From contig CAZOJP010000005.1 in assembly GCA_964580155.1 (NCBI GenBank), forward strand, positions 1-64,000: a stretch of DNA of 64,000 nucleotides. Reading direction: 5' to 3'. Positions 8,199-17,085 of the stretch are shown in pieces. The position numbers were made by a program, and so were the translations under genes. How positions within the stretch are numbered: the first letter of the stretch is position 1; each line of letters opens with the position of its first letter. The DNA comes from Intestinibacillus sp964580155. Its GTDB lineage: Bacteria > Bacillota > Clostridia > Oscillospirales > Butyricicoccaceae. A model generated the notes under the pieces. The model was given only the letters and a program-made list of their open reading frames with translations, searched no databases and was not told the origin of the DNA.

Positions 8199-8227
8199 AT
8201 GATACCATAAATGGCAGGGGTGCACAA
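8199..8227 (-). promoter_or_regulatory. Sigma-A-type promoter for the DUF4330-ligase pair
   Basis: Minus strand TTGTGC (8222-8227), a 17-base spacer, and TATCAT (8199-8204). It lies in the gap between spoIIR and the DUF4330 gene. Confidence 0.65.
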
Positions 8228-8233
8228 GCCTTT

Positions 8234-8842
8234 TTACGTCCGACCGCGCGACAAGCGCTCATGCAACGCGCCAACGAGCTCCGCCGTCTTGAATCGCACG
8301 ACGAAGCGCGTGCCGTCGCGGCGTGTGAAGGCGCGCTCCTCGGCCGACAGCGCCGCCGGCTCGCTGACCGCCGCGCCGCGGCACATCGGCGGATAGATGA
8401 CGCACCACCAGTTGTGGCCGCGCGCGTGTCCGATTTCGATGCGCAGCCCGACATATTGCCCTGCCGGCAATGAAAAATTTTCATAGTCGCGCGTCGGATA
8501 ATACTCCTCGTCCAGCTTGACCGTCACCAAATCCTGCGCATTCTGCCGCCACAGCTCCAGCTGGGCGACATTCGCAATCTGCTGCAAATGCTGCCGCACG
8601 ACTGCGCGCACCTGCTCCTGTGTGTGCGCCTGCGCCAGCAGCGGCTCACAATAGGCGAGCACGCGGTCGCGCACGCACAGCTTGACGCGCTGATCCTCGC
8701 GGCTGTCCGAATTTGCGAGCACATGCAGCCGCAGCACCTCGTCCGCGAGCGCCTGCTGCTGCATCCCCGCCGCCGCCGCATATGTAAACAGCAGCAGCAC
8801 GGTCAGTACGAGCGCCGCCTCCCAACGTTTCATCTGTGTCAT
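8234..8842 (-). CDS. spoIIR: Stage II sporulation protein R
   Basis: SpoIIR is the secreted forespore signal that triggers SpoIIGA to process pro-sigma-E in the mother cell. The protein of about 202 residues has an N-terminal signal/anchor segment (VLTVLLLFTYAAAA). Family landmarks are LHVLANSDSREDQ and, towards the C terminus, GHNWWCVIYPPMC. The ATG at 8842 is preferred; a TTG lies two codons upstream. The ribosome site GGAGG sits inside the 3' arm of a terminator hairpin, an unusual arrangement (see findings). It shows that the organism makes, or descends from makers of, endospores. Confidence 0.94.
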   Translation of the reverse strand: MTQMKRWEAALVLTVLLLFTYAAAAGMQQQALADEVLRLHVLANSDSREDQRVKLCVRDRVLAYCEPLLAQAHTQEQVRAVVRQHLQQIANVAQLELWRQNAQDLVTVKLDEEYYPTRDYENFSLPAGQYVGLRIEIGHARGHNWWCVIYPPMCRGAAVSEPAALSAEERAFTRRDGTRFVVRFKTAELVGALHERLSRGRT

Positions 8843-8843
8843 G

Positions 8844-8894
8844 ATCAAAAAACCTCCGTCCGATTCATCTGAATAGAAGTATGGACGGAGGTTT
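8844..8894 (-). terminator. Terminator after ispE that contains the spoIIR ribosome site
   Basis: Arms 8850-8861 and 8883-8894 pair perfectly over 12 bases. On the minus strand the second arm ends GGACGGAGGTTT and runs into a T-tract. The same GGAGG is the only Shine-Dalgarno sequence for spoIIR, whose ATG is 10 bases further on. Confidence 0.8.
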
Positions 8895-8900
8895 GCTTAT

Positions 8901-9761
8901 TTAATCACAGATTTTGGTAAGCTGTGTGTCCGGGAAGGCTTTTTTGAGCGTTTGGCACGCGTTTTCTGCGGTTTCCTTCTCACGGAACAGACCGTAGGTG
9001 GTCGGCCCGCTGCCGCTCATAACCGCGCCGTCCGCCTTGCACGACAGCAGCATATCGCGAATTTCCGCGATTTCCGGATGCTGTCCGCCCGTGACCGGCT
9101 CCATCACGTTGTACAGCCGGTGGCATATGCCCGCGTAATCGGCGTTTTCGAGGGCGCGCAGCATACCCGCGGTGTCGGGACGCGGCGACACATTGCCGCC
9201 GTTCATTTTGGCATAGATGCCCGCGGTTGACACCGAGACGGACGGCTTGCACAGCACGACATAGCAGTGCGGCATAGGGGGCAGCGCGGTCAGCTCCTCC
9301 CCGATGCCCTGCGCGAGCATCGTGCCGCCGCGTATGCAGTACGGCACATCCGCACCCAGCTGCACGCCGATTTCGCACAGCCGCTCTGTCCCGAGCGCCG
9401 TATCGTGCAGCGCATCGAGCGCGCGCAGCACCGCCGCCGCGTCGGTGGAGCCGCCCGCAAGCCCCGCCGCAACCGGAATGCGCTTTGTAATTTCGATGCG
9501 CGTGCCGGGATTTGGCATGCCGGTGACCTCGTAAAACAGCTTGGCCGCGCGCATCGCGAGGTTGCGGTCATCGCACGGCAGATACGGCAGATTGTTTTGC
9601 AGATAAAATCCGCCGTCCTCGTTCAGCGTGACCGTCACATCATCGTGCAGCGCAACCGTCTGCATGATCATTTTGACGGTGTGGTAGCCGTCCGGGCGCT
9701 TTCCGGTGACATCGAGGGTCAGGTTGATCTTGGCTTTTGCTTCGCGTGTCATGGATTTCAT
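8901..9761 (-). CDS. ispE: 4-diphosphocytidyl-2-C-methyl-D-erythritol kinase
   Basis: IspE phosphorylates CDP-methylerythritol with ATP in the non-mevalonate isoprenoid pathway. The 286-residue protein is a GHMP kinase: AKINLTLDVTGKRPDGYH near the N terminus, the glycine-rich ATP loop PVAAGLAGGSTDAAA in the middle, and SGSGPTTYGLF near the C terminus. The ATG at 9761 follows AAAAAGGAGAA. It is preceded by the PHP-phosphatase gene with a 15-base gap and followed by the hairpin that overlaps the spoIIR ribosome site. Confidence 0.96.
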   Translation of the reverse strand: MKSMTREAKAKINLTLDVTGKRPDGYHTVKMIMQTVALHDDVTVTLNEDGGFYLQNNLPYLPCDDRNLAMRAAKLFYEVTGMPNPGTRIEITKRIPVAAGLAGGSTDAAAVLRALDALHDTALGTERLCEIGVQLGADVPYCIRGGTMLAQGIGEELTALPPMPHCYVVLCKPSVSVSTAGIYAKMNGGNVSPRPDTAGMLRALENADYAGICHRLYNVMEPVTGGQHPEIAEIRDMLLSCKADGAVMSGSGPTTYGLFREKETAENACQTLKKAFPDTQLTKICD

Positions 9762-9776
9762 ACGAATTTCTCCTTT

Positions 9777-10577
9777 TTAAATCGAGATCGCATGCGGCTT
9801 GCGCTTGCGAAAGACCGCGATCTCGTGAAAACCCGCTGCGCGGGCATGGTCCAGGCATTGCTCAATGCCGCGGCCGACATCGGGCGCGCAGTGGCTGTCC
9901 GACCCGACCGAAATCATCGCGCCGCCCAGGCTGCGATACATATCCAGAATGAAGCGCGGCGTGCCGACCTGCTTCTGCCAGCCGAACAGATTTGCCGCAT
10001 TGATTTCCAGTGCGATGTCGCGGCTGATCATCTCGCGCAGAATAGGCTCGATGCGATCCTCCCAGCCGGCAAAGCTCGGCTCCGCGCCGTCGCGCCGCTT
10101 CATCACGCGCAGCGGATAATCGATGTGCGCCAAAATATCGAAGCCGCCCGCGCGCACCATGCGCAGCAGGTCGATAAAATATTCCGCAAGGAACGCATCC
10201 GGATCAATCTGCTCCCACTCCTGAAAATAAATGTCGATATCGTTGGCGCGGCGCACGTGCAGCGAGCCGATGACCGCATCAAAATCATACGCACGCGCAT
10301 ATTCCGCCGCCTCCGGGCACGCGTGGATTTCGCCAAGCTCCACCCCCGAAAGCAGCTCCAGCGCACCGTCAAACGCCTGCTGACAGCGTGCCACATCGCG
10401 GCGCTGCGCGTCAATATCCAAAAAAAGCGGCGGATGCTCAAAGTAAAAGTCCTTATGATCGGTGAGCGCAATGATGGACAGTCCGCGCGCGATCGACGCG
10501 CGGCAGATGGCCTCAACCGAAGCGTTTGGCAGCGCGTCCTCGGAATATTCGGAATGCATATGCAAATCAAGCAGCAT
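9777..10577 (-). CDS. PHP-domain phosphoesterase, HisJ (histidinol-phosphatase) family
   Basis: The 266-residue metal-dependent phosphoesterase has the PHP-domain motifs LDLHMHSEYSEDA (metal ligands HxH) at the N terminus, ALTDHKDF, HIDYP and GSDSHCAPDVG at the C terminus. The family includes HisJ, which dephosphorylates histidinol phosphate, but no other his genes are near, so the substrate is uncertain. It is the first gene of the minus-strand run phosphatase-ispE-spoIIR and has AAGAAGGGGG before the ATG. Confidence 0.85.
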   Translation of the reverse strand: MLLDLHMHSEYSEDALPNASVEAICRASIARGLSIIALTDHKDFYFEHPPLFLDIDAQRRDVARCQQAFDGALELLSGVELGEIHACPEAAEYARAYDFDAVIGSLHVRRANDIDIYFQEWEQIDPDAFLAEYFIDLLRMVRAGGFDILAHIDYPLRVMKRRDGAEPSFAGWEDRIEPILREMISRDIALEINAANLFGWQKQVGTPRFILDMYRSLGGAMISVGSDSHCAPDVGRGIEQCLDHARAAGFHEIAVFRKRKPHAISI

Positions 10578-10691
10578 GGTCGCGTCCCCCTTCTTATTAT
10601 TTCCTCTAAAACGCTATCATTATAACAGTTTGCGACGTATAAAACAACGTGCGCCGCGGAATGCTAGTCAAAAAAAGAAGGTGAAAAGATT

Positions 10692-10889
10692 ATGAATCGT
10701 TTTGCACTCACGCTTGTCATCATCGGTGCGATCAACTGGGGGCTTATCGGAATTTTCGGTCTGGATGTGGTCGCATGGCTGTTTGGCGGCCAGCTTTCCG
10801 TGGTCAGCCGCACCATTTATACGCTGGTCGGACTTGCCGGCCTGTGGGCAATCTCTTTTTACGGCATTCAGCGCGCGCCCAGCCAATAG
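10692..10889 (+). CDS. DUF378 small membrane protein
   Basis: The 65-residue protein has two hydrophobic spans (about 5-28 and 36-58) and the INWGLIGIFGLD signature of DUF378, a family of unknown function common in Firmicutes. GAAGGTG precedes the ATG. It stands alone between the PHP gene (divergent) and ackA (convergent), with a strong terminator after it. Confidence 0.88.
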   Translation: MNRFALTLVIIGAINWGLIGIFGLDVVAWLFGGQLSVVSRTIYTLVGLAGLWAISFYGIQRAPSQ

Positions 10890-10911
10890 CATAAGCAAGC
10901 CCCGGCATAAA

Positions 10912-10952
10912 AAAGCAGCGGACCGCTTCACTTCAAAGCGGTCCGCTGTTTT
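10912..10952. terminator. Bidirectional terminator between DUF378 gene and ackA
   Basis: A perfect stem of about 14 pairs (10914-10927 with 10935-10948), flanked by an A-run on the left and a T-run on the right, so it works for both convergent genes. Confidence 0.9.
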
Positions 10953-10955
10953 TGT

Positions 10956-12161
10956 TTACTTGGCCTTTTTGACAAGACGCTCGGTATCCTGTGCGATGAC
11001 AAGCTCTTCATTCGTCGGGATGACCAGAACGCGCACGCGTGCCCAGTCGATGGAGATGTCCATCTGGCGGCCGCGGTATTTGTTCTTTTCCGGGTCAATC
11101 TTGACGCCGAGATACTCCAGATGCTCGCAAATGTCCCAGCGGACCGAACGGTCGTTTTCGCCGACGCCTGCGGTAAAGACGATCGCGTCTACGCCGCCCA
11201 TTTCCGCGACATAGGAGCCGATGATCTTTTTAACCGAGATATTGAACATATCCTTCGCGAGGATCGCGCGTCTGTTGCCCTGATCGATTGCATTATCCAG
11301 ATCGCGGAAGTCGGAGGAAACGCCAGAAATGCCCTGCATACCGGACTTTTTATTCAAGATTTCGATGACCTCGGCCGCATTCTTGTGCTCGTGCTCACAC
11401 AGGAATTCGATGATCGCCGGGTCGATGTTGCCCGAACGCGTGCCCATCGGCAAGCCGTCGAGGGGGGTGAAGCCCATCGAGGTATCGATCGACTTGCCGC
11501 GATCGATCGCGGTGATGGACGAGCCGTTGCCCAGATGGCAGGTGATGATCTTCAGATCCTCGATCGGACGGCCGAGCATCTCCGCCGCCTGCTGCGAAAC
11601 ATAGCGGTGCGAGGTGCCGTGGAAGCCGTAACGGCGGATCTTGTATTTTTCATAATACTCGTACGGAATCGCATACATATAGTGTGACTGCGGCATGGTC
11701 TGGTGGAACGCCGTATCAAATACCGCAACCATCGGCACGTTCGGGCCCATGACGTCCTGGCAAGCGTGGATGCCGATGAGGTTCGGCGGGTTGTGCAGCG
11801 GTGCCAGCGGCACGCATGCCTCGATGGCCTCCAGCACCTTTTCCGTAATCACAACGGAATCCGCGAAGTACTCGCCGCCGTGCACCACACGGTGGCCGAC
11901 CGCGTCGATTTCCTTCATGTCCGCGATCACGCCCCACTCGGCATTCATCAGAATGTCCAGCACCGCCTGAATCGCCTCGGCGTGGGTCTTCATCGGAACC
12001 TCTGCCTTGTATTTTCCTTCCTTGCCGTCCGCCTCGTGTGTCAGGCGGCCGTCGATGCCGATACGCTCACACAGGCCCTTCGCCATGACGGTTTTGCTGT
12101 CCATATCGATGAGCTGATATTTCAGCGAGGAACTGCCGGCGTTGATTACCAATACTTTCAT
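10956..12161 (-). CDS. ackA: Acetate kinase
   Basis: AckA converts acetyl phosphate and ADP to acetate and ATP, the last energy-yielding step of acetate fermentation. The 401-residue protein has VLVINAGSSSLKYQL at the N terminus, the catalytic-site segments HRVVHGGEYF and RRYGFHGTSHRYVS, and FTAGVGEND towards the C terminus, all of the ASKHA fold. No phosphotransacetylase gene is adjacent. AAAGGAG precedes the ATG and a sigma-A promoter lies about 130 bases upstream. Confidence 0.98.
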   Translation of the reverse strand: MKVLVINAGSSSLKYQLIDMDSKTVMAKGLCERIGIDGRLTHEADGKEGKYKAEVPMKTHAEAIQAVLDILMNAEWGVIADMKEIDAVGHRVVHGGEYFADSVVITEKVLEAIEACVPLAPLHNPPNLIGIHACQDVMGPNVPMVAVFDTAFHQTMPQSHYMYAIPYEYYEKYKIRRYGFHGTSHRYVSQQAAEMLGRPIEDLKIITCHLGNGSSITAIDRGKSIDTSMGFTPLDGLPMGTRSGNIDPAIIEFLCEHEHKNAAEVIEILNKKSGMQGISGVSSDFRDLDNAIDQGNRRAILAKDMFNISVKKIIGSYVAEMGGVDAIVFTAGVGENDRSVRWDICEHLEYLGVKIDPEKNKYRGRQMDISIDWARVRVLVIPTNEELVIAQDTERLVKKAK

Positions 12162-12288
12162 GTGATTTTCTCCTTTTCTTTATTATGCGCCCGCAAAAGC
12201 GATTGCAACCAACCGCAAAAAAGAGTATGATGTAGATAGGAAATATCATAAACTGAAGTCGTGCAGGGCAAAAATAATCACTACTTTT

Positions 12289-12317
12289 ATTCTACACCAT
12301 CTTTTGTCTTTGCACAA
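12289..12317 (-). promoter_or_regulatory. Sigma-A-type promoter for ackA
   Basis: Minus strand TTGTGC (12312-12317), 17-base spacer, TAGAAT (12289-12294). This predicts an ackA leader of about 120 bases. Confidence 0.6.
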
Positions 12318-12360
12318 CCTACCTTTTTCGTTTTTTCACAGTTTTCCACGGGAGGTTGCT

Positions 12361-13578
12361 ATGAAGATCTGCGGTGTCATCGCTGAATACAACCCTTTCC
12401 ATACGGGACACGCACTCCAGCTTGCAGAAACCCGCCGTGTGCTCGGCGCCGATACCGCTATCGTGTGCGTGATGAGCGGAAACTATGTCCAGCGCGGAGA
12501 TTTTGCCGTGATGGAAAAATATCGCCGCGCGCAGGTTGCCGCCCAGTGCGGCGCAGATCTCGTGCTTGAGCTGCCGCTCGGCGCGGCGCTCTCCTCGGCA
12601 GAGGGCTTTGCCCGCGGCGGCGTGCGCGCGCTCGATGCGCTCGGCGCGGTGGGGTTTCTGTCCTTCGGCAGCGAATGCGGCTCGACCCGCGCGCTGCTGC
12701 GCGCGATGAGCACGCTCGAGCTACCGCGTGTGCAGCACGCGTTTCGCGATGCACTGCGCGAGGGCGCATCCTACGCGGCCGCACGGCAGCAGGCGCTCGC
12801 CGCCGTCGATCCCTCCTGCGCCGCACTGCTTTCCTCCTCCAACAACACGCTCGGGCTGGAATATTGCCGGGCGATTGCCGCCGAGGGCAGCCTGCTCACC
12901 CCCTTCACCATCCGTCGGCGCGGCGCAGCGCATGACAGCACCGCCCCCGCGGAGGATTACGCGTCCGCCTCCCTGCTGCGCGCGCATCTGGCCGCGCACG
13001 AGCTTTCCGCCTGCGTGCCCTATCTGCCCGCCCCCTCCCTGAGCATGCTCAAGCAGGCGATAGACTGCGGAGAGGCTCCGGTCTTTCTGTCCGGCATGGA
13101 CAGGGCGCTGCTCAGCCACCTGCGCCGCCTGTCCGCGTCCGCGCTGTCCTGCTATGACAGCGACAGCGAGGGCTTTCACAACCGTCTGGCGCAGGCAATC
13201 CGCGACGGCGCGGACTTTGACGGAATCTGTGAGCATGCTCAGACGCGCCGCTATCCCCTTGCGCGCGTGCGCCGCGCGCTGCTGCGCGCGTGGCTGGATT
13301 TTCCGCTCGACGCGTGCGGCGCACCCCCCGCGTACCTGCGCGTGCTCGCAATCGGTCCGCAAGGCCGCGCGCTGCTGCGGCTGTTCTCCCAAACCGCCCG
13401 CGTGCCGCTCATCACAAAACCGCTGCACGAAAAAGAGCTGCCCCGGGAAATGCAGCCCATGCTCGCGCGCGAGGTGCTTGCGGATGACCTGTACGCGCTC
13501 GCCTTCCCTGCCACCGACCCCCGCGTCGGCGGCAATCACTTCCGTAAAACCCCTTACTGTGACTCATCCGGTGTATAA
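12361..13578 (+). CDS. tmcAL: tRNA(Met) cytidine acetate ligase TmcAL
   Basis: TmcAL makes N4-acetylcytidine at the wobble base of elongator tRNA-Met, using acetate and ATP through acetyl-AMP. That it lies back to back with acetate kinase is suggestive but may be chance. The 405-residue protein has the nucleotidyltransferase signature IAEYNPFHTGH at 7-17 (HxGH at 14-17) and MSGNYVQRGDF. The ATG at 12361 follows GGGAGG. The coding sequence is very GC-rich. Confidence 0.93.
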   Translation: MKICGVIAEYNPFHTGHALQLAETRRVLGADTAIVCVMSGNYVQRGDFAVMEKYRRAQVAAQCGADLVLELPLGAALSSAEGFARGGVRALDALGAVGFLSFGSECGSTRALLRAMSTLELPRVQHAFRDALREGASYAAARQQALAAVDPSCAALLSSSNNTLGLEYCRAIAAEGSLLTPFTIRRRGAAHDSTAPAEDYASASLLRAHLAAHELSACVPYLPAPSLSMLKQAIDCGEAPVFLSGMDRALLSHLRRLSASALSCYDSDSEGFHNRLAQAIRDGADFDGICEHAQTRRYPLARVRRALLRAWLDFPLDACGAPPAYLRVLAIGPQGRALLRLFSQTARVPLITKPLHEKELPREMQPMLAREVLADDLYALAFPATDPRVGGNHFRKTPYCDSSGV

Positions 13579-13601
13579 ACGCAATTTGAGGAGGTGTCGT
13601 T

Positions 13602-13820
13602 ATGGATTGCCCCTATTGTGGAAAGAAAATGCTCAAAGGCCGCCTGATTGGCGACCACCGTCATCTGCGATGGCTGCCGGAGGACAAAGAACTTCTCTTC
13701 GGACTATGGGCGGCGGGCGGCTTGCGCATCGGCTGCCGCATGCCCGGCGCACGCGCGACAGCCGACACCTATTTCTGCTCCTATTGCCGGAAGATGGTGA
13801 TTGACATCGAGTGCTGTTAG
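13602..13820 (+). CDS. Small zinc-ribbon protein (PF20097-like)
   Basis: The 72-residue protein has two CxxC pairs (C3/C6 and C59/C62) that should bind one zinc. The arrangement CPYCGKKM at the start and a YFCSYCRKMVID-like end matches the small PF20097 family of Firmicutes; its function is not known. GAGGAGG precedes the ATG. It lies 23 bases after tmcAL and shares its terminator. Confidence 0.75.
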   Translation: MDCPYCGKKMLKGRLIGDHRHLRWLPEDKELLFGLWAAGGLRIGCRMPGARATADTYFCSYCRKMVIDIECC

Positions 13821-13841
13821 AGTCAAAGTGCGCAATCAATC

Positions 13842-13884
13842 TCCCCTGATACAGTTCAGATTGCACTGTATCAGGGGATTTTTA
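13842..13884 (+). terminator. Terminator after tmcAL-zinc-ribbon operon
   Basis: A 14-pair perfect stem (13842-13855 with 13865-13878) is followed by a T-run on the plus strand. The opposite strand lacks a clean T-run. Confidence 0.88.
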
Positions 13885-14778
13885 TACCTTTATGACACCT
13901 TCCCCGTTCCACGTGGGGATAAAGCTCTCCCCGATCGCCTCCCCCTCCTGCGTGTAGCCGGCCAGCCCGAGCGACGCAAACCACGCGACCGCCTCGGCAT
14001 ATTCCGCGTCCGTAATCGTGCGGTCAATTTCCGGATAACGCGCCGCCACGCCGCAGGGCGTATACTGGCGCATCAGGCTTACGAGGATGCGATCACCAAA
14101 GCGCTCCGCCAGATGGCGCAGCACCTGTCCGGTGTCGCCGCCCAGACCGGGCAGCATCAGATGCCGCACGAGCACGCCGCGCCGCAGCAAGCCGTTTGCA
14201 TCCAGCTCCGGCGCGCCGGTCTGCCGCAGCATTTCCGCCACCGCGTCGGACGCGACCTCGAAATAATCCGCCGCACCCGAATAGCGCGCCGCGTAGTAGC
14301 TGCTGTAATATTTAAAATCCGGCAGATACACATCAACCCAGCCCTCCAGCAGATGCAGCGTGTCCGGACTTTCGTATCCGCCGCAGTTGTATACAACCGG
14401 CAGCTGCAGCCCTGCCTGCCGCGCGCGGCGCAGCGCCGCCACGACCTGCGGCGCATAGTGGCTCGGCGTGACCAAATCGAGGGTCGCCGCGCCCTGCTCC
14501 TGCAGCTCGATGAAAATTTCCGCGAGCCGCTCCACCGACACCGGCAGGCCGCTGTCCTGCCGTCCGCTGATGGCGCGGTTCTGGCAATAGACGCAGCCCA
14601 GTGTGCAATGCGAAAAAAAGACCGTACCCGCGCCGCGTTCGCCTGCAAGGCACGGCTCTTCCCACGGGTGCAGCGCAGCCCGCGCCACGCGCACGGTATC
14701 ATCCGCGCCGCATAGGCCGCGCTCGCCCGCGGCGCGATTGACGCCGCAGCGCCGCGGACACAGCACACAGCTTGTCAC
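13882..14778 (-). CDS. PflX-like radical SAM protein
   Basis: The 298-residue protein (GTG start at 14778, preceded by GGAAAGGGGG) has the radical SAM motif C58-x3-C62-x2-C65 (CTLGCVYC). Four N-terminal cysteines (C4, C7, C11, C23) probably bind a further cluster. Length and layout match the COG1313/PflX group, related to pyruvate-formate-lyase activating enzymes; the substrate is unknown and no glycyl-radical enzyme is near. It follows ridA, with a terminator in the short gap. Confidence 0.8.
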   Translation of the reverse strand: MTSCVLCPRRCGVNRAAGERGLCGADDTVRVARAALHPWEEPCLAGERGAGTVFFSHCTLGCVYCQNRAISGRQDSGLPVSVERLAEIFIELQEQGAATLDLVTPSHYAPQVVAALRRARQAGLQLPVVYNCGGYESPDTLHLLEGWVDVYLPDFKYYSSYYAARYSGAADYFEVASDAVAEMLRQTGAPELDANGLLRRGVLVRHLMLPGLGGDTGQVLRHLAERFGDRILVSLMRQYTPCGVAARYPEIDRTITDAEYAEAVAWFASLGLAGYTQEGEAIGESFIPTWNGEGVIKV

Positions 14779-14799
14779 CGCTTTTTCCCCCTTTCCTGC

Positions 14800-14838
14800 C
14801 CAAAAGAGGGGACGTGTACAAGCACACGTCCCCTCTTT
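14800..14838 (-). terminator. Terminator after ridA, just before the PflX-like gene
   Basis: A 15-pair stem (about 14803-14817 with 14824-14838) is followed on the minus strand by TTTT. The next gene starts about 22 bases later, with only its ribosome site between. Confidence 0.8.
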
Positions 14839-14854
14839 ATTTTGATGCACGCGA

Positions 14855-15235
14855 TTACTTGACCGCGATGACCTCAACCTCGACCTTTGCGCCCTTGGGC
14901 AATCCCGCTGCCGCGACGCACGAGCGTGCAGGCGGATTTTCCGGGAAATACCTGCCATAGACCGCATTAAATTCCTGAAAATCCGCAAGATCCGCGAGAA
15001 AGCACGTGGTTTTCACGACGTGATCAAAGCCAACACCGGCCTGCGCAAGCACCGCCTGCACATTCTTCATCACGCGCTCCGCCTGCACCTCGATTGTGCC
15101 CTCGACGAGCTCCCCGGTCTGCGGGTCAATCGGAATCTGCCCCGAGCAGTAAATCGTGCCGTTTATCTCGATCGCCTGCGAATACGGACCGATGGCTCGG
15201 GGTGCGAGCACCGTGGAAAGAACCTGTTTTACCAT
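14855..15235 (-). CDS. ridA: RidA family enamine/imine deaminase
   Basis: RidA hydrolyses reactive enamine/imine intermediates released by PLP enzymes such as threonine dehydratase. The 126-residue protein has the family segments APRAIGPYSQAIE, YCSGQIPIDPQTGE and the substrate-binding arginine in NPPARS (R104). GGGAGG precedes the ATG. ilvA, whose product makes the classical RidA substrate, lies only 3.6 kb away on the other strand, which fits functionally. Confidence 0.95.
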   Translation of the reverse strand: MVKQVLSTVLAPRAIGPYSQAIEINGTIYCSGQIPIDPQTGELVEGTIEVQAERVMKNVQAVLAQAGVGFDHVVKTTCFLADLADFQEFNAVYGRYFPENPPARSCVAAAGLPKGAKVEVEVIAVK

Positions 15236-15261
15236 GCTGTGACCTCCCGTCAGACGAACAC

Positions 15262-17085
15262 TTACTTGCCGCCCTTCAGCTTCTTCATGCGCTCGTTGTT
15301 CGACAGGATCTTCTTGCGCATGCGCACGCTCTTCGGCGTGATTTCAAGCAGCTCATCGTCGGAAATGAACTCGAGCGCCTCCTCGATGGACATGACGTGC
15401 GGCGGAATCAGACGCAGCGCATCATCCGAGCCGGATGCACGGGTGTTCGTGAGCTGCTTCTTCTTGCAGATGTTGACCGCCATATCGTCGCCGCGCGGAT
15501 TTTCGCCGATGATCATGCCTTCGTAAACCGCTGTGCCCGCCGGAATGAACAGCGTGCCGCGCTCCTGCGCGTTGTACAGGCCGTAGGTGACCGCCTCGCC
15601 GCTCTCAAACGCGACAAGCGATCCGGTTGCACGTTTGGAAATCTCGCCCTTGTGCGGCTGGTAGCTGTGGAACACCGAGGACAGCACGCCCTCGCCCTTG
15701 GTATCGGTCAGGAATTCGGTGCGATAGCCGAACAGGCCGCGCGCCGGCACGATGAACTCCACGCGCATGCGGTCCGCGCCCTTCGGGCTCATTTGCATCA
15801 GCTCGCCCTTGCGCGCGCCCATCTTCTCCATGACCGCGCCGACAGAATCAAGTGGAACGTCCGCAATCATGCGCTCCATCGGCTCGTGCTTGACACCGTC
15901 AATTTCGCGGAACAGCGCCTTGGGCGCGCCGACCTGAAATTCGTAGCCTTCACGGCGCAGATTCTCGATCAGGATGGACAGATGCATCTCACCGCGGCCG
16001 CAGACGCGGAAGGAATCGGTCGTGTCGGTCTCGTTGACGCGCAGCGAAACGTCCTTGAGCAGCTCGCGGAACAGACGGTCGCGCAGATGGCGCGAGGTGA
16101 CATACTTGCCCTCACGGCCCGCAAACGGAGAGTCGTTGACCGAGAAAAACATCTCGACCGTGGGCTCGGAAATCTTGACAAACGGCAGCGCCTCCACCTG
16201 CGCAGGGTCGCACAGCGTCTCGCCGATCGTGACGTTTTCGATGCCAGAGAAGCACACAATCTCGCCCGCCTTCGCCTCTTCCACCGGCGTGCGCGCCAGC
16301 TCTTCGATTGTATACAGCGAAACAATCTTGGAGTTATAGGGGGTGGTGTTGCCGTGATAATCGCAGACCGTAACCTGCTGACCGACCTTCATGCTGCCGC
16401 GCTCGATGCGTCCGATGCCGATGCGGCCGACATACTCGTTGTAATCGATCGAGGAAACCAGCATCTGCGTCGGGCCGTCCAGGTCCACATGCGGCGCGGG
16501 GATGTGCTCGAGAACTTGATCAAGCAGCGGCGTCAGGTCGGTGCCCTCGATATTCGGGGACATGGACGCGGTTCCCGAGCGACCGGAGCAATAGACAATG
16601 GGGCTGTCGAGCTGCTCATCGGTTGCGTCCAGGTTGAGCAGCAGCTCAAGCACTTCGTCGCCGATCTCGTTCAGACGTGCGTCCGGACGGTCGATTTTGT
16701 TGATCGCAATGATGATCTTGTGGCCGAACTCCAGCGCCTTTTGCAGCACGAAACGCGTCTGCGGCATGGGGCCTTCCGCGGCATCGACCAGCAGCACAAC
16801 GCCGTCTACCATCTTAAGAATACGCTCCACCTCACCGGAGAAGTCCGCGTGACCCGGGGTGTCGACAATATTGATTTTAACGTCCTTGTAGTGGACCGAG
16901 GTGTTCTTCGCAAGGATGGTGATGCCGCGCTCACGCTCGATGTCTCCCGAGTCCATGACGCGATCCTCTACCACCTGATTATCACGGAAATTACCCGCCT
17001 GCTTGAGCATCTGGTCGACCAGTGTGGTCTTGCCGTGGTCAACGTGGGCGATGATTGCAATATTCCGAAGATCGTTTCTTACCAT
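15262..17085 (-). CDS. typA: Ribosome-associated GTPase TypA/BipA
   Basis: TypA is a translational GTPase of the EF-G type that binds the ribosome and aids 50S assembly under stress. The 607-residue protein has the P-loop HVDHGKTT at 14-21, DTPGHADF and NKID, then the domain II and EF-G-like C-terminal domains. The ATG at 17085 follows GGAGGA; the longer upstream frame has no ribosome site. A TATAAT box lies about 60 bases upstream. ridA follows after 26 bases and is probably co-transcribed. Confidence 0.97.
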   Translation of the reverse strand: MVRNDLRNIAIIAHVDHGKTTLVDQMLKQAGNFRDNQVVEDRVMDSGDIERERGITILAKNTSVHYKDVKINIVDTPGHADFSGEVERILKMVDGVVLLVDAAEGPMPQTRFVLQKALEFGHKIIIAINKIDRPDARLNEIGDEVLELLLNLDATDEQLDSPIVYCSGRSGTASMSPNIEGTDLTPLLDQVLEHIPAPHVDLDGPTQMLVSSIDYNEYVGRIGIGRIERGSMKVGQQVTVCDYHGNTTPYNSKIVSLYTIEELARTPVEEAKAGEIVCFSGIENVTIGETLCDPAQVEALPFVKISEPTVEMFFSVNDSPFAGREGKYVTSRHLRDRLFRELLKDVSLRVNETDTTDSFRVCGRGEMHLSILIENLRREGYEFQVGAPKALFREIDGVKHEPMERMIADVPLDSVGAVMEKMGARKGELMQMSPKGADRMRVEFIVPARGLFGYRTEFLTDTKGEGVLSSVFHSYQPHKGEISKRATGSLVAFESGEAVTYGLYNAQERGTLFIPAGTAVYEGMIIGENPRGDDMAVNICKKKQLTNTRASGSDDALRLIPPHVMSIEEALEFISDDELLEITPKSVRMRKKILSNNERMKKLKGGK

